64,000 nt of DNA from JBEIHX01 sp040381075 (lineage in GTDB: Bacteria; Pseudomonadota; Alphaproteobacteria; Caulobacterales; Aquidulcibacteraceae). A program made the translations under genes and the position numbers. The stretch spans positions 1-64,000 of the forward strand of contig JBEIHX010000004.1 of the NCBI GenBank assembly GCA_040381075.1, read 5' to 3'. Below are positions 53,701 through 62,838 of this stretch, piece by piece. The notes below the pieces were generated by a model. That model was not told where the DNA came from and did no database searches. It worked only from the letters and a program-made list of their open reading frames with translations. How positions within the stretch are numbered: position 1 is the stretch's first letter; every line of letters starts with the position of its first letter.

Positions 53701-53958
53701 CAATTCATCATCGCGCGCGGCAGGCTGCAGCGCCAGGATGGCGTGATCCATCTTGTGGCGGAATATTTCGAGGACTGGACGAGCCGGCTTGGCGAGCTTA
53801 CCGAGGGCAAAGCCCGCTTCACAAGCCCTCTCGCCCGCGCCGACGAGGTCAAACGTCCAGGCAATGAGCGCGCGCCCATGCAGTCCTCAGACGCGCACCG
53901 CGCCCAGACCGACCGCCGGGCGCCAGCTCGACTGCCTGCAGCGCGCGACTTCCGCTGA
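50710..53958 (+). CDS. dnaE2: Error-prone DNA polymerase DnaE2
   Basis: 1082 residues, C-family polymerase of the DnaE2 type. It has an N-terminal PHP domain ([24 protein letters not shown]) and a polymerase core with [15 protein letters not shown] carrying two catalytic aspartates. A helix-hairpin-helix region ([19 protein letters not shown]) and a C-terminal OB fold ([25 protein letters not shown]) follow. With ImuB and ImuA it performs damage-induced mutagenic synthesis. Third gene of the cassette, translationally coupled to imuB, and expected to be LexA-controlled from 48257. A short Arg/Ala-rich tail of about 35 residues ends the protein. Confidence 0.97.
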   Translation: [1082 protein letters not shown]

Positions 53959-54984
53959 GACCGCGGACACAGCCAATCCCATTGATGCGCCGACCAGCAG
54001 GCCCCGACCGCCAAGACCCGTGTTGATCGATCCATTCCTCGACTGTTCGCGCGACCGCCTGCAGGCGGTTCGCGCGCATTCGGCGCGGCGGCTGGCCCGC
54101 GACATCAAAGAGTCCGGCCGACGTCGGTGCTCAAACGCCTGTCACGGAGGCTGGGCGCGCCCTGCGCCCGCCAGAGCGAGGCATTTTCGACATCTGGTCT
54201 GAAACGCCGCCAGGGCGCGAGGCCAGGCAAATCCCGCAGGAGTCACACCGCACGTCGCACGCGGCCCCGCAGACATCCGCGTCGCGCAGTCGGCTGCCCG
54301 GCGCGCGGCCACATCCAGTCGCCGTGGACGCCCGTCACCGTTGCGCAGGACCGGGCGCAAGCTTGGTCACGGCAAGGGAAATCCCGGCTGTCCCATTCAC
54401 GGCCCCCTGCAATCGCGCCGGGGGCTTTCCTCCCGAGGAAAGCCGGCGCGACGTCGCCCGGATCCGCCGTTGACCACCTTGCGATCATCGAGGACCGCAT
54501 CGGCGAAACGGCGCACGGTGCGCCCAGCGCCTGCGCCATCCTCCCCCCCGATGCAGACTTCATCCGAAACCTGCGGAAGGGCCTCCCGGCCCAACCGCCA
54601 GCGCCGGCCTCGGCGACCCGGCCAGCTGGCCGCTGAGCGCACCCGTGCGGCGACCCACGCGCAAACACTCACGCGCCGCTGGCAAAGACCACGCCGCCAC
54701 ACGCCTCGCGGCGCGCAGGCCTTGACTTTTGAGTTTCGGGCCCGATGTTGCAGTCGAGCAGCGGAAGGCCCTGGGAATCAGCGGCCACTTCGCCGTCCCG
54801 GTTCGAAATCGACGCGGTTCAGGGTTGGACGCGGGGATGGACGGATCAAGGACTTGGCTCACTCCTTGGCTCACCCCCTTGGCTCACCATCGCCGCCGGT
54901 CCGCTCGCCAGAGCGCTCTGCAGCTCTCACCCTCCCGCTCCGACCCTCTGCGGCCAGTCCCCTGGCCCTCAGACCTGGAACACA
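53959..54984. other. 1.03-kb gene-free stretch between dnaE2 and the helicase gene
   Basis: No supported gene. An imperfect three-copy repeat lies at 54853-54888. The helicase promoter must be in the right half but was not identified. Confidence 0.45.
54853..54888. repeat. Tandem array, 12/13-bp unit, three copies
   Basis: CTTGGCTCACTC, CTTGGCTCACCCC and CTTGGCTCACC follow each other about 100 bp upstream of the helicase ATG. Confidence 0.8.
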
Positions 54985-56517
54985 ATGTCCTTCGCCTCCC
55001 TCGGGCTCAGCCCGGATCTCGCCAAAGCAGTTGCTGACGCCGGCTACACGACCCCCACCCCCATCCAGGCGGAAGCCATTCCAGTGGCCCTGCAGGGCCG
55101 CGACGTCCTCGGCATAGCCCAGACCGGCACGGGAAAAACTGCCGGTTTTGTACTCCCCATGATCGAAATCCTCGCCCGCGGTCAGGCCAAGGCGCGCATG
55201 CCGCGATCGCTCATCCTGGAGCCAACCCGGGAACTCGCCGCCCAGGTCGCCGAGCAGTTCGCCAAATATGGCAAGTACCACAAGCTCACCGTCGCTCTCC
55301 TGATCGGCGGCGTGTCCTTCGGCGACCAGGACGCCCTCCTGACCCGCGGCGTCGACGTGCTGATCGCAACCCCGGGACGCCTGCTTGACCACTTCGAGCG
55401 CGGCCGCCTGCTGCTGTCAGGCGTCCAGATGATGGTCGTCGATGAAGCCGACCGGATGCTCGACATGGGCTTCATTCCAGACATCGAGCGGATCTTCAAA
55501 CTGACGCCCTTCACCCGCCAGACGCTCTTCTTCTCCGCCACCATGCCGCCGGAGATACAACGGCTCACCGACCAGTTCCTGCACGCGCCAAAGCGCATAG
55601 AAGTCGCCAAGCCGGCCACCACCGCCGCCACCGTCACCCAGCGCGTCGTCCAATGCCCGTCATCGGATGCAGGCGCCAAACGGGCTGCGCTGCGTGCGGT
55701 GATCCGCGCCGCCACGACGAAGGGGACGGGCGAGGCCCCGGCCGATGGCGTGCCTGTCAACCCCTTGAAAAACGCCATAGTCTTCTGCAACAGGAAGCGT
55801 GACGTCGACGTGGTCGCCAAGTCACTGGCCAAGCACGGATTTGACGCCGCGCCGATCCATGGCGACCTGCCGCAGTCCGTACGCACCGCAACCCTGGAGC
55901 GGTTCCGCAACGGGGCCTTGAAGATCCTGATCGCCAGCGATGTCGCCGCGCGCGGGCTCGACATTCCAGAGGTCAGCCATGTCTTCAATTACGATGTGCC
56001 CCATACGCCTGACGATTACGTCCATCGCATCGGGCGCACCGGGCGCGCGGGACGCACCGGCGAAACCTTCATGATCGTCTCCCCCGGCGACGCCAAGGCG
56101 CTCGCCGCGATCGTGCGGTTGATCGGCCAGGACATCCCCACCGCCGCCGACATCCCGGGCCTCGACGGGATCGACGCCGCACCGGCGCAGGACGGCGCCC
56201 GCCGCGAGCGCCGGGATCGGGATCGGCCGCGGGAGCGCAGCCGAAGCCCCGGGCGCGAGCGCACCCGCGAACCGGCGCGCGAACGCGCTGCTGCACGCGA
56301 TCCGTCTGGCCGCAGCGAGGCGGCCCGCCTACCCATCGACACGCCGGAAGAAGCGCCGGAAGAAGCGAACGCGGAGCGCCCCACCCACAAGCCCTCGCCG
56401 CACGCGCGCAAACCTCACGCCCGCCCGCAGCGCAGGGAGGAACCCGACTCCGTCGTCGGGCTCGGCGACCACATCCCGGCGTTTCTCGCCAAACCGACCG
56501 GGCGAAACGCGTCCTGA
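54985..56517 (+). CDS. DEAD-box ATP-dependent RNA helicase (RhlE-like)
   Basis: 510 residues. Q motif (FASLGLSPDLAKAVADAGYTTPTPIQ), Walker A AQTGTGKT at 45-52, PTRELAAQV, TPGRLLDH, DEADRMLDMGF, SATMP, and the C-terminal-lobe RGLDIP and HRIGRTGRAGRTG are all present. It unwinds RNA duplexes, probably in ribosome assembly or decay. Residues about 395-510 are a disordered Arg/Pro/Glu-rich tail (RRERRDRDRPRERSRS) that may bind RNA. The ATG at 54985 matches family N-termini; an 80-codon upstream extension overlaps the 13-bp repeat and is not credible. Confidence 0.95.
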   Translation: MSFASLGLSPDLAKAVADAGYTTPTPIQAEAIPVALQGRDVLGIAQTGTGKTAGFVLPMIEILARGQAKARMPRSLILEPTRELAAQVAEQFAKYGKYHKLTVALLIGGVSFGDQDALLTRGVDVLIATPGRLLDHFERGRLLLSGVQMMVVDEADRMLDMGFIPDIERIFKLTPFTRQTLFFSATMPPEIQRLTDQFLHAPKRIEVAKPATTAATVTQRVVQCPSSDAGAKRAALRAVIRAATTKGTGEAPADGVPVNPLKNAIVFCNRKRDVDVVAKSLAKHGFDAAPIHGDLPQSVRTATLERFRNGALKILIASDVAARGLDIPEVSHVFNYDVPHTPDDYVHRIGRTGRAGRTGETFMIVSPGDAKALAAIVRLIGQDIPTAADIPGLDGIDAAPAQDGARRERRDRDRPRERSRSPGRERTREPARERAAARDPSGRSEAARLPIDTPEEAPEEANAERPTHKPSPHARKPHARPQRREEPDSVVGLGDHIPAFLAKPTGRNAS

Positions 56518-57051
56518 CCAAAGCTGCACGCGCACAGGCTGCAGCATGGCCAGACTCGACGTGACGCCGAGGCGAGGTCGCAGTTGAGCGCACCACCAGG
56601 AACCTGCGGCCATCCCCGCGCGCCGCCGCTCGCGACAAACCTTGATCCGGACCTGGCGGATTGCATGCCGACCCACAGGCGGTTAGCGCGACATTTACCG
56701 AGACAGGTCTAGGCTCAAGCCAATGTCGACCGGCGCCCATGGCGCGCCGCATTCCCGCCGTCTCGCCGGCAGGCGCCCCTGCCCCGGTCAGTAAGGACAC
56801 CCGATGGCAGGACACCCGATGGCAGGACACGCTATGGCAGGACACGCTATGGCCCGAACTCCCGTGGCAGGAACCGCCGTGGCGCGCTCCCCATACACCT
56901 GCAGGCGCGCCAGCTTGCACGCCGCAGGCCGCGCGCGCCAAGCGGCGTCACGATCCAGCCGCACCCGCACCACCGCCGCCAATACCAAGCCGGCGATGCG
57001 GCCAGGCGACGCAGTGCACGCCACCCCACGCAGCGCACGCCCCCTCCCGCC
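56518..57051. other. Gene-free stretch between helicase and membrane-protein genes
   Basis: It holds the four-copy 15-bp array at 56795-56854. No gene or terminator recognised. Confidence 0.5.
56795..56854. repeat. Tandem array, 15-bp unit, four copies
   Basis: Two identical GGACACCCGATGGCA units, then GGACACGCTATGGCA and GGACACGCTATGGCC. As at 47966, neighbours fall into two sequence classes. Confidence 0.92.
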
Positions 57052-58620
57052 ATGACTGACCCCGCCGGGGCAAGGACCCGCGCCCCCGTCACAAACCGGG
57101 CAGTGCTCTTGGCAGGCCATATCATCGTGCTTCTGCCCACACTGATCCTGGCGATCGGTTTCCAACTGCTGAGCGGGCTGATCATCGCCCTGGGCTGCGC
57201 AGCCGTGCTCATCCTCCTCCTGCGCGACCCCAGCAAGGGCCCCCGGGGCGTGCTCGCAAGCCCGGTCGACTGGCCTCTGCTCAGTGGCGCGATCGCAGGC
57301 GCCGCAGCCTTTCTGGTGATCGGCGGCCAGCTTCATCTGTTCCATGCCCCAGTCGATTGGCGCACCCGCGACGCGGTGCTCGCCGATCTCGTCCTGTCAG
57401 GCTTTCCGGCGCGCTACCTCATCGATGGCGCCGAGCACGTGCTGCGCGCACCGCTCGGGATGTACCTGATCCCGGGCCTCGTGGGACAGGCGGCCGGACT
57501 TTCAACAGCCCACGGCGCAATGCTGCTGCAAAACAGCATCTTCCTCGGCATCATCCTGTATCTGATGGCGCAGGTCGGACGCGGCTGGCGCCATAGCGTC
57601 GTCCTGCTGTTCTGCGGCGCCTGCGCGGTTCTCGGCATCGCAATCCTGGTGCTGGGGTTCGGGATCCTGCCCTGGAACGACATCATTCTGTTCGGCTTCG
57701 ACGCATGGAACCCCGTCTTCCAGTACTCATCGACAGCCATCCAGTATTTCTGGACGCCGAACCACGCTTTGCCGGGCTGGTGGCTGGCGCTGCTGTGCCT
57801 GCTTGCGGCCGAAGATGAGATCGACGGGGCGAGTGTCGCCCTCGCACTCGGCGGCGCGCTCCTGTGGTCGCCGCTGGCTGTGCTCGCAGGGCCGCCATTG
57901 CTGCTGAGCGACTGGCGTCGCCACATCAGCAACCCGCGAATCTGGATGGCGGCGGCCGCCGGCCTCGGCTTTATTCCCGTTGCCCTCTATCTGACGCACG
58001 CGGCCCAAACCATCCCGCACGGCGCCATCTCATTCACCCAGGATGAGATCGTCTTCTACGTCCTGCTGATGGTGGCGATGGCGCCGCACGCCCTCTACAT
58101 CATTCATTTCCGCGACCGGCTGCCGGCGCGTCTGCGATCGCTCGCACTTTTCAGCCTGGGCCTCCTCACCGTCATTCCCGTGGTCAGGTTCGGCGCCGGA
58201 AATGATTTCGTCATGCGCGGATCAATCGCGCCGCTCGCCATCGTCTGGTTTGCGTTCGCCCATATCTGGCTGACGCCTGGACAGGCAAAACGCGCAGCGG
58301 GACGCAGCGGCGCAATCATCGCAGCGCTCTGTGCAGCAGCCGGCGTGTTCGAAATCAGTCTGCAGACCGTTCGCGCGCCCTGGGGCGTCAGCGCCTGTGC
58401 CGTCGACCAGAGCAACGCCGAATTGACCGGCGCTGCGTTCGCCGCCCATTACATGGTTCGGCTGGACGCCATGCCAGACTGGCTGCTGCGCGAGCCGGCA
58501 GCTGCGCGTCCAGCCATGACCGGATCCTGCTGGGATGACGGCGGTCCGTGGACGCACGACCCGCGACTTACCAGGCCGCAGGCGTACTTGCACCAAGCCA
58601 GGCCTGGCGCCGCGCCGTAG
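57052..58620 (+). CDS. Polytopic membrane protein of unknown function
   Basis: 522 residues with roughly eleven to twelve hydrophobic segments spread over the first 440. The acidic loop PVDWRTRDAVLADLVLSGFPARYLIDG at about 100-125 follows the third segment. A cysteine-bearing C-terminal tail (SACAVDQSN, SCWDDGGPW) is predicted outside the membrane. The plan of many helices with an early acidic external loop recalls GT-C glycosyltransferases or O-antigen-type proteins, but no diagnostic motif was recognised. No glycan genes are adjacent. The ATG has no strong ribosome site. It converges with the aldehyde dehydrogenase gene. Confidence 0.7.
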   Translation: MTDPAGARTRAPVTNRAVLLAGHIIVLLPTLILAIGFQLLSGLIIALGCAAVLILLLRDPSKGPRGVLASPVDWPLLSGAIAGAAAFLVIGGQLHLFHAPVDWRTRDAVLADLVLSGFPARYLIDGAEHVLRAPLGMYLIPGLVGQAAGLSTAHGAMLLQNSIFLGIILYLMAQVGRGWRHSVVLLFCGACAVLGIAILVLGFGILPWNDIILFGFDAWNPVFQYSSTAIQYFWTPNHALPGWWLALLCLLAAEDEIDGASVALALGGALLWSPLAVLAGPPLLLSDWRRHISNPRIWMAAAAGLGFIPVALYLTHAAQTIPHGAISFTQDEIVFYVLLMVAMAPHALYIIHFRDRLPARLRSLALFSLGLLTVIPVVRFGAGNDFVMRGSIAPLAIVWFAFAHIWLTPGQAKRAAGRSGAIIAALCAAAGVFEISLQTVRAPWGVSACAVDQSNAELTGAAFAAHYMVRLDAMPDWLLREPAAARPAMTGSCWDDGGPWTHDPRLTRPQAYLHQARPGAAP

Positions 58621-58732
58621 AAAGCCGATGCGCAAGCCAGCAGGGGCATCCCGCTCGCCACCCAGCCGCAGACCCACGGGGCGCGCCTGAACGCGGTCGA
58701 CGCCGCCGGGTTCAGCCTTTACGCCTGCAGGT

Positions 58733-60178
58733 CTAGCCGGTGATCTGCTTGGTGACGTAGGCGCGCATCCTGTCCGTAAACGGCGGACGCATCATGGCCG
58801 TCAGATCGGGCTTGACCTGGGTATACACCGCCTTCTTGTGGCTGAACTCGAAGAAGCCTTCGCGACCATGATAGGAGCCGATCCCGGAGGGACCGACGCC
58901 GCCAAAGGGCAGATCTTCCTGCGCGACATGGAAGACAACGTCATTGACCGTGACACCGCCCGACGTCGTGCCGGACACCACCATGGTTTCTTCGGCCTTG
59001 TCCTGGCCGAAATAGTAAAGACCGAGTGGACGGTCCTTGGAGTTGATGTAGGCGACCGCTTCATTGACCCCGACATAGGTCTTGACCGGCATCACCGGCC
59101 CGAAGATCTCCTCCTGCATCACCTTCATGTCCTCGCTCGGATTGAGGATCAGGGTCGGGGGAATGCGCCGATGCTCCTGCTGGCGGAAATCCTCATTGCC
59201 AGGATTGAGCGACACGATCTCAGCGCCTTTGGCTGCGGCGTCCTCGACATAGCCCATGACCCGGTCGTAGTGACGCTGATTGATCATCGAGGTGTAGTCC
59301 GGGTTGTCCTTGATGGTGGGATACATCGCCGCCACTGCAGACTTCGCGGCCTCAACAAATTCGCCCTGCCGTTCGCTGGGCACCAGAACATAATCCGGCG
59401 CCAGACAGATCTGCCCGGCATTGAGCGTCTTGCCCATCATGATGCGCTTGGCCGCCAGCGGGATATCCGCCGTGCGCGAGATGATCACCGGCGACTTGCC
59501 GCCAAGTTCAAGCGTCACAGGCACGAGATTGTCAGCCGCCGCCCGCATCACATGCCTGGCGACCGAACCTGCCCCCGTGAACAGGAGGTGGTCAAAGGCA
59601 AGACCGGCAAACGCCGCGCCGACATCAGCGCCGCCGGTAAACACCGCGATTTCCTCAGCGCGGAAGGCCGACTCAAACATCTCGGCCATCAGATCGGACG
59701 TTTTGGGGGTGAACTCCGACGGCTTGATCATGGCGCGATTGCCGGCGGCCAGAATGCCCGCAAGCGGAGTGAATGTAAGATTGATGGGGAAATTCCAGGG
59801 CGAAATCACTCCCACCACGCCCTTCGGCTGGATCTGGACTTCCGCCTTGGCGCCGAACAGGCCAAGCGGGAAGTCCACCCCGCGGCGCTGGGTGCGCATC
59901 CACCCCTTCAGATGGGTCTTGGCGAAGTGAAAAGGGCCGATCGACCCTGCAACATCCGTCAGGCGCGACGCATCGGGGGAGCGGTGTCCAAAATCATCGC
60001 TGAGCGCCTTGACGATCTGGGTCTCGTACTTGCGCAGGAGCCCAACGCAGCGATCCAGCCGATCGATGCGCGCGGCCAGATCCGGCGGGCCGTCGCGCAG
60101 GAACGCAGCCTTCTGGCGCTCCAGAACTTCGCTCATGCGGATGCGAGGATCCGCCTGGCTACGCGTCATGTCGCTCAT
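58733..60178 (-). CDS. Coniferyl-aldehyde-dehydrogenase-like NAD(P)-dependent aldehyde dehydrogenase
   Basis: 481 residues of the aldehyde dehydrogenase superfamily. NAD-binding SPWNFPINLTFTPLAGILAAGNRAMIKPSE, general-base glutamate in LELGGKSPVII, and nucleophilic cysteine in NAGQICLAPDY are intact. EEIFGPVMPV and LPFGGVGPSGIGSYHG complete the C-terminal half. The length and N-terminal part group it with class 3 / coniferyl aldehyde dehydrogenases (CalB-like), which oxidise aromatic or medium-chain aldehydes. The actual substrate is unknown. No C-terminal membrane anchor. It is monocistronic and divergent from the diguanylate cyclase. Confidence 0.92.
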   Translation of the reverse strand: MSDMTRSQADPRIRMSEVLERQKAAFLRDGPPDLAARIDRLDRCVGLLRKYETQIVKALSDDFGHRSPDASRLTDVAGSIGPFHFAKTHLKGWMRTQRRGVDFPLGLFGAKAEVQIQPKGVVGVISPWNFPINLTFTPLAGILAAGNRAMIKPSEFTPKTSDLMAEMFESAFRAEEIAVFTGGADVGAAFAGLAFDHLLFTGAGSVARHVMRAAADNLVPVTLELGGKSPVIISRTADIPLAAKRIMMGKTLNAGQICLAPDYVLVPSERQGEFVEAAKSAVAAMYPTIKDNPDYTSMINQRHYDRVMGYVEDAAAKGAEIVSLNPGNEDFRQQEHRRIPPTLILNPSEDMKVMQEEIFGPVMPVKTYVGVNEAVAYINSKDRPLGLYYFGQDKAEETMVVSGTTSGGVTVNDVVFHVAQEDLPFGGVGPSGIGSYHGREGFFEFSHKKAVYTQVKPDLTAMMRPPFTDRMRAYVTKQITG

Positions 60179-60534
60179 GTCATGCCCTTCCCTGCCCCGA
60201 ATCGGCCACCGCCTGCTTCACACGCGTGCGCCAAATCGCCGCAAATTATGCATCGCGCGAGGGCGCTCCACAACACACCATACTCCCGTATGCACGCCAC
60301 ACCGGCAAACAGCCCGCCTGAGCCGCGCGCGCAGATGTCCTGGGGTGCAGTCGGTCGCCAGGCAGGCTGCATCCAGGGCTTGCGCACCCGGCCCGCGCGC
60401 ACGCCGACCGCGATCGCGGCGCCGCCGAGCCGACCCGTCACGCCCTGGGATAAACCGTTTGTTCACCCCGCCCGCAGAGATTGGCTGACGCGATGCTCGC
60501 GGCGCTCCGGAGCCAGAAGGTCGCCGGGACCCAC
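60179..60534. promoter_or_regulatory. Divergent intergenic region between aldehyde dehydrogenase and diguanylate cyclase
   Basis: About 356 bp that must hold both promoters. No boxes were assigned. The right end depends on the uncertain start of the cyclase gene. Confidence 0.35.
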
Positions 60535-61572
60535 ATGACCCAAGACCCCATCTACGCCAGGGCGCGCCGCGCCATCGACACGATGGAGGAACGGGGCATT
60601 CCCCCGTCAAGCAGTCACTATGAAGTTTGGCTTGCCTATCACACGGGCGAGCGCCCTGACGTCTCCGCAGCCGTTGATGATCTGGTGGCGACCGGTCAGG
60701 CGGTGGACGCCGCCGCGTCTGACGGGCTGCATCAGCGGTTCTTTTCCACGGCGCGCTACACCACCGAAGTGATCCTGACCGGCGCCCGGATCGCTGATGG
60801 CATGGTGAACCTGATCCAGGCGTTGCAGGAAGCCGCCAGCGGGGCGCGTGACTATAACGAGGTGATGGCCAAAGCGCAGGTCGATCTTGCCGCAATCGGC
60901 GGCCCTGAGCCCGTAGCCGCCATCCTGCGTGGCCTGATTGACGCAACGCACACCTTCGCCAGCCGCAACAGCGAGCTTGAAACCAAGGTCAACCAGACCA
61001 CGCGCGAGATCGAGCAATTGCGCAGCTCGCTCGACAAGGTCCGCATGGAAGCCTTCACCGACGCGCTGACCGGCGCAGCCAACCGCAAATTCTTTGATGA
61101 AACGCTGCGGCTGCGCATCGCCGAATCCACCTCGCAGGGCACGCCGATGTGCCTGGCACTGTGCGACATCGACCATTTCAAGTCGTTCAATGACACCTGG
61201 GGCCACCAGACCGGCGATCAGGTCATCAAGTTCACCGCCGCGACGCTGCAGCGCTTCGCCAAGGGAGATTACCTCGTCGCACGCTATGGCGGCGAGGAAT
61301 TCGCGGTGATCATGCCGCGCACCGAATTGTGGGAGGCGTTCAACGTGCTTGAACAGGCGCGCTTCGCCATGGAGACGAAAAAGCTCCTGCGCAGAAGCAC
61401 ACGCGAAGACCTTGGCGGCATCACCGCCTCGTTCGGCGTCGCCCTCCTGCAGCCCGGGGAAAGCGCTGATACGCTCATCGAACGCGCCGACAAATGCCTC
61501 TATGCCTCCAAGCGCGACGGCCGCAATCGCGTCACCCCGGATCGTGCGCCGCGTGCGCGCAGCGCGGCTTGA
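60535..61572 (+). CDS. Cytoplasmic diguanylate cyclase
   Basis: 345 residues, no membrane segment. A helical N-terminal region (RARRAIDTMEERGIPPSSSHYEVWLAY) and a coiled coil at about 145-175 precede a GGDEF domain with an intact active site, GGEEF at 252-256, and DIDHFKSFND metal site at 211-220. The positions where the inhibitory RxxD site would lie have K and Y (KGDYLVARYGG), so product feedback by that site is unlikely. It makes cyclic di-GMP from two GTP. The chosen ATG at 60535 matches related proteins; a TTG and another ATG upstream are alternatives. Confidence 0.92.
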   Translation: MTQDPIYARARRAIDTMEERGIPPSSSHYEVWLAYHTGERPDVSAAVDDLVATGQAVDAAASDGLHQRFFSTARYTTEVILTGARIADGMVNLIQALQEAASGARDYNEVMAKAQVDLAAIGGPEPVAAILRGLIDATHTFASRNSELETKVNQTTREIEQLRSSLDKVRMEAFTDALTGAANRKFFDETLRLRIAESTSQGTPMCLALCDIDHFKSFNDTWGHQTGDQVIKFTAATLQRFAKGDYLVARYGGEEFAVIMPRTELWEAFNVLEQARFAMETKKLLRRSTREDLGGITASFGVALLQPGESADTLIERADKCLYASKRDGRNRVTPDRAPRARSAA

Positions 61573-61653
61573 CGCGACGTCAGACTTTCGTTCGCCATAT
61601 CCTGCGCTACGGTCCGCCCCAGATGCGGCGCCCGGCCGCCCGGGAGAGACACC

Positions 61654-62454
61654 ATGGCCTACGAAAAACTCACCTACGCGCTCCATGACGGCGTCGCCGT
61701 CATCACCATGAACGATCCCGCCACAATGAACGCGGCGGGGATCGACATGGGGCGCGAACTTGGTCACGCCTTTGAAACCGCAGCCAAGGAAAGCCGCTGC
61801 GTGATCCTGACAGGAACCGGACGGGGTTTCTGTTCGGGCGCCAATCTGGCGTCCACCCAGATGAACATCAGCAACCAGCCCCAGAACGCGCGCGACTTCG
61901 ACGCCGGCGCAGCGCTTGACACCGTCTACAATCCGCTGGTGACGCAGATGCGCGAACTGCCGATCCCCTTCATCACGGCGGTCAACGGCGCAGCCGCCGG
62001 CATCGGCTGCTCCTTCGCCCTTCTCGGCGACATGATCATCGCCTCGGAAAGCGCCTATTTCCTGCAGGCCTTCCGGCGCATCGGCCTCGTGCCTGACGGC
62101 GGCTCAACCTACCTCCTGGCGCGCGCCGTGGGCCGCACCCGGGCCATGGAGATGATGCTGATGGGCGAGAAAATCCCAGCCGCCAAGGCCCTGGACTGGG
62201 GGCTTGTGAACCGTGTCACGCCGGACGCTGACCTGATGGCGAGCGCGCTGAGTCTGGCCCAGGACATCGCCAGCGGGCCGACCAGGACCCTCGCCATGAT
62301 CCGCAAGGCGGCCTGGGCAAGCCTCGACAATGACTGGTCCAGCCAGCTGCACACCGAACGCGTTCTGCAACGTGACGCCGGACGCAGCCGAGACTTCCAG
62401 GAAGGCGTCGCCGCATTCCTGCAGAAGCGCCCGGCGAAGTTTACCGGCGCCTGA
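61654..62454 (+). CDS. Enoyl-CoA hydratase/isomerase family protein
   Basis: 266 residues of the crotonase fold. The CoA-binding oxyanion loops GTGRGFCSGANLAS at about 53-66 and AVNGAAAGIGCSFALLGDM at about 109-127 are clear. RRIGLVPDGGSTYLLARAVG follows, with an aspartate where hydratases carry a catalytic glutamate; isomerases such as PaaG have this. The reaction is therefore hydratase or isomerase. GGGAGAG before the ATG fixes the start. It stands 81 bp after the diguanylate cyclase on the same strand, a pairing with no obvious functional logic. Confidence 0.9.
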   Translation: MAYEKLTYALHDGVAVITMNDPATMNAAGIDMGRELGHAFETAAKESRCVILTGTGRGFCSGANLASTQMNISNQPQNARDFDAGAALDTVYNPLVTQMRELPIPFITAVNGAAAGIGCSFALLGDMIIASESAYFLQAFRRIGLVPDGGSTYLLARAVGRTRAMEMMLMGEKIPAAKALDWGLVNRVTPDADLMASALSLAQDIASGPTRTLAMIRKAAWASLDNDWSSQLHTERVLQRDAGRSRDFQEGVAAFLQKRPAKFTGA

Positions 62455-62838
62455 GCAACAAGGGGGCGCGGCCTCACCAGCCGCGCGGTCCCCGGGCGCC
62501 AGACTGATCCGCAACGCCCCCTCGGACGGGGCGGCCCTGCGCGGACATCCCGGGCGGACCGGGTGACGCGCACCCTTCACAACGCCCCCGCCATAAGGAC
62601 ACCCAGCCGCGAACGGTCGCTCGCTCAGACACCCGGGCCCGGGAGCAAAGGCGGCGGCGCGCGGGGCGCCTTGGGTGATCGATAAAAACCCTGGCCAATG
62701 CGCCTGGCCAGTATGTCTGCAGGCTGCGACCCTGTGCCCGAGCGGCGTAAGCGGATCCGCAAACGGCTCCGACCCCAGCGCCGGGACTTCAGACCCGTAG
62801 CCGGGGCGCGCCCCCCGCAGACGCCAGGGCCTGCCCGT
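62455..62838. other. Gene-free stretch between convergent genes
   Basis: About 380 bp between the enoyl-CoA hydratase and DUF6165 genes. I see no gene, terminator or repeat in it. Confidence 0.45.
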
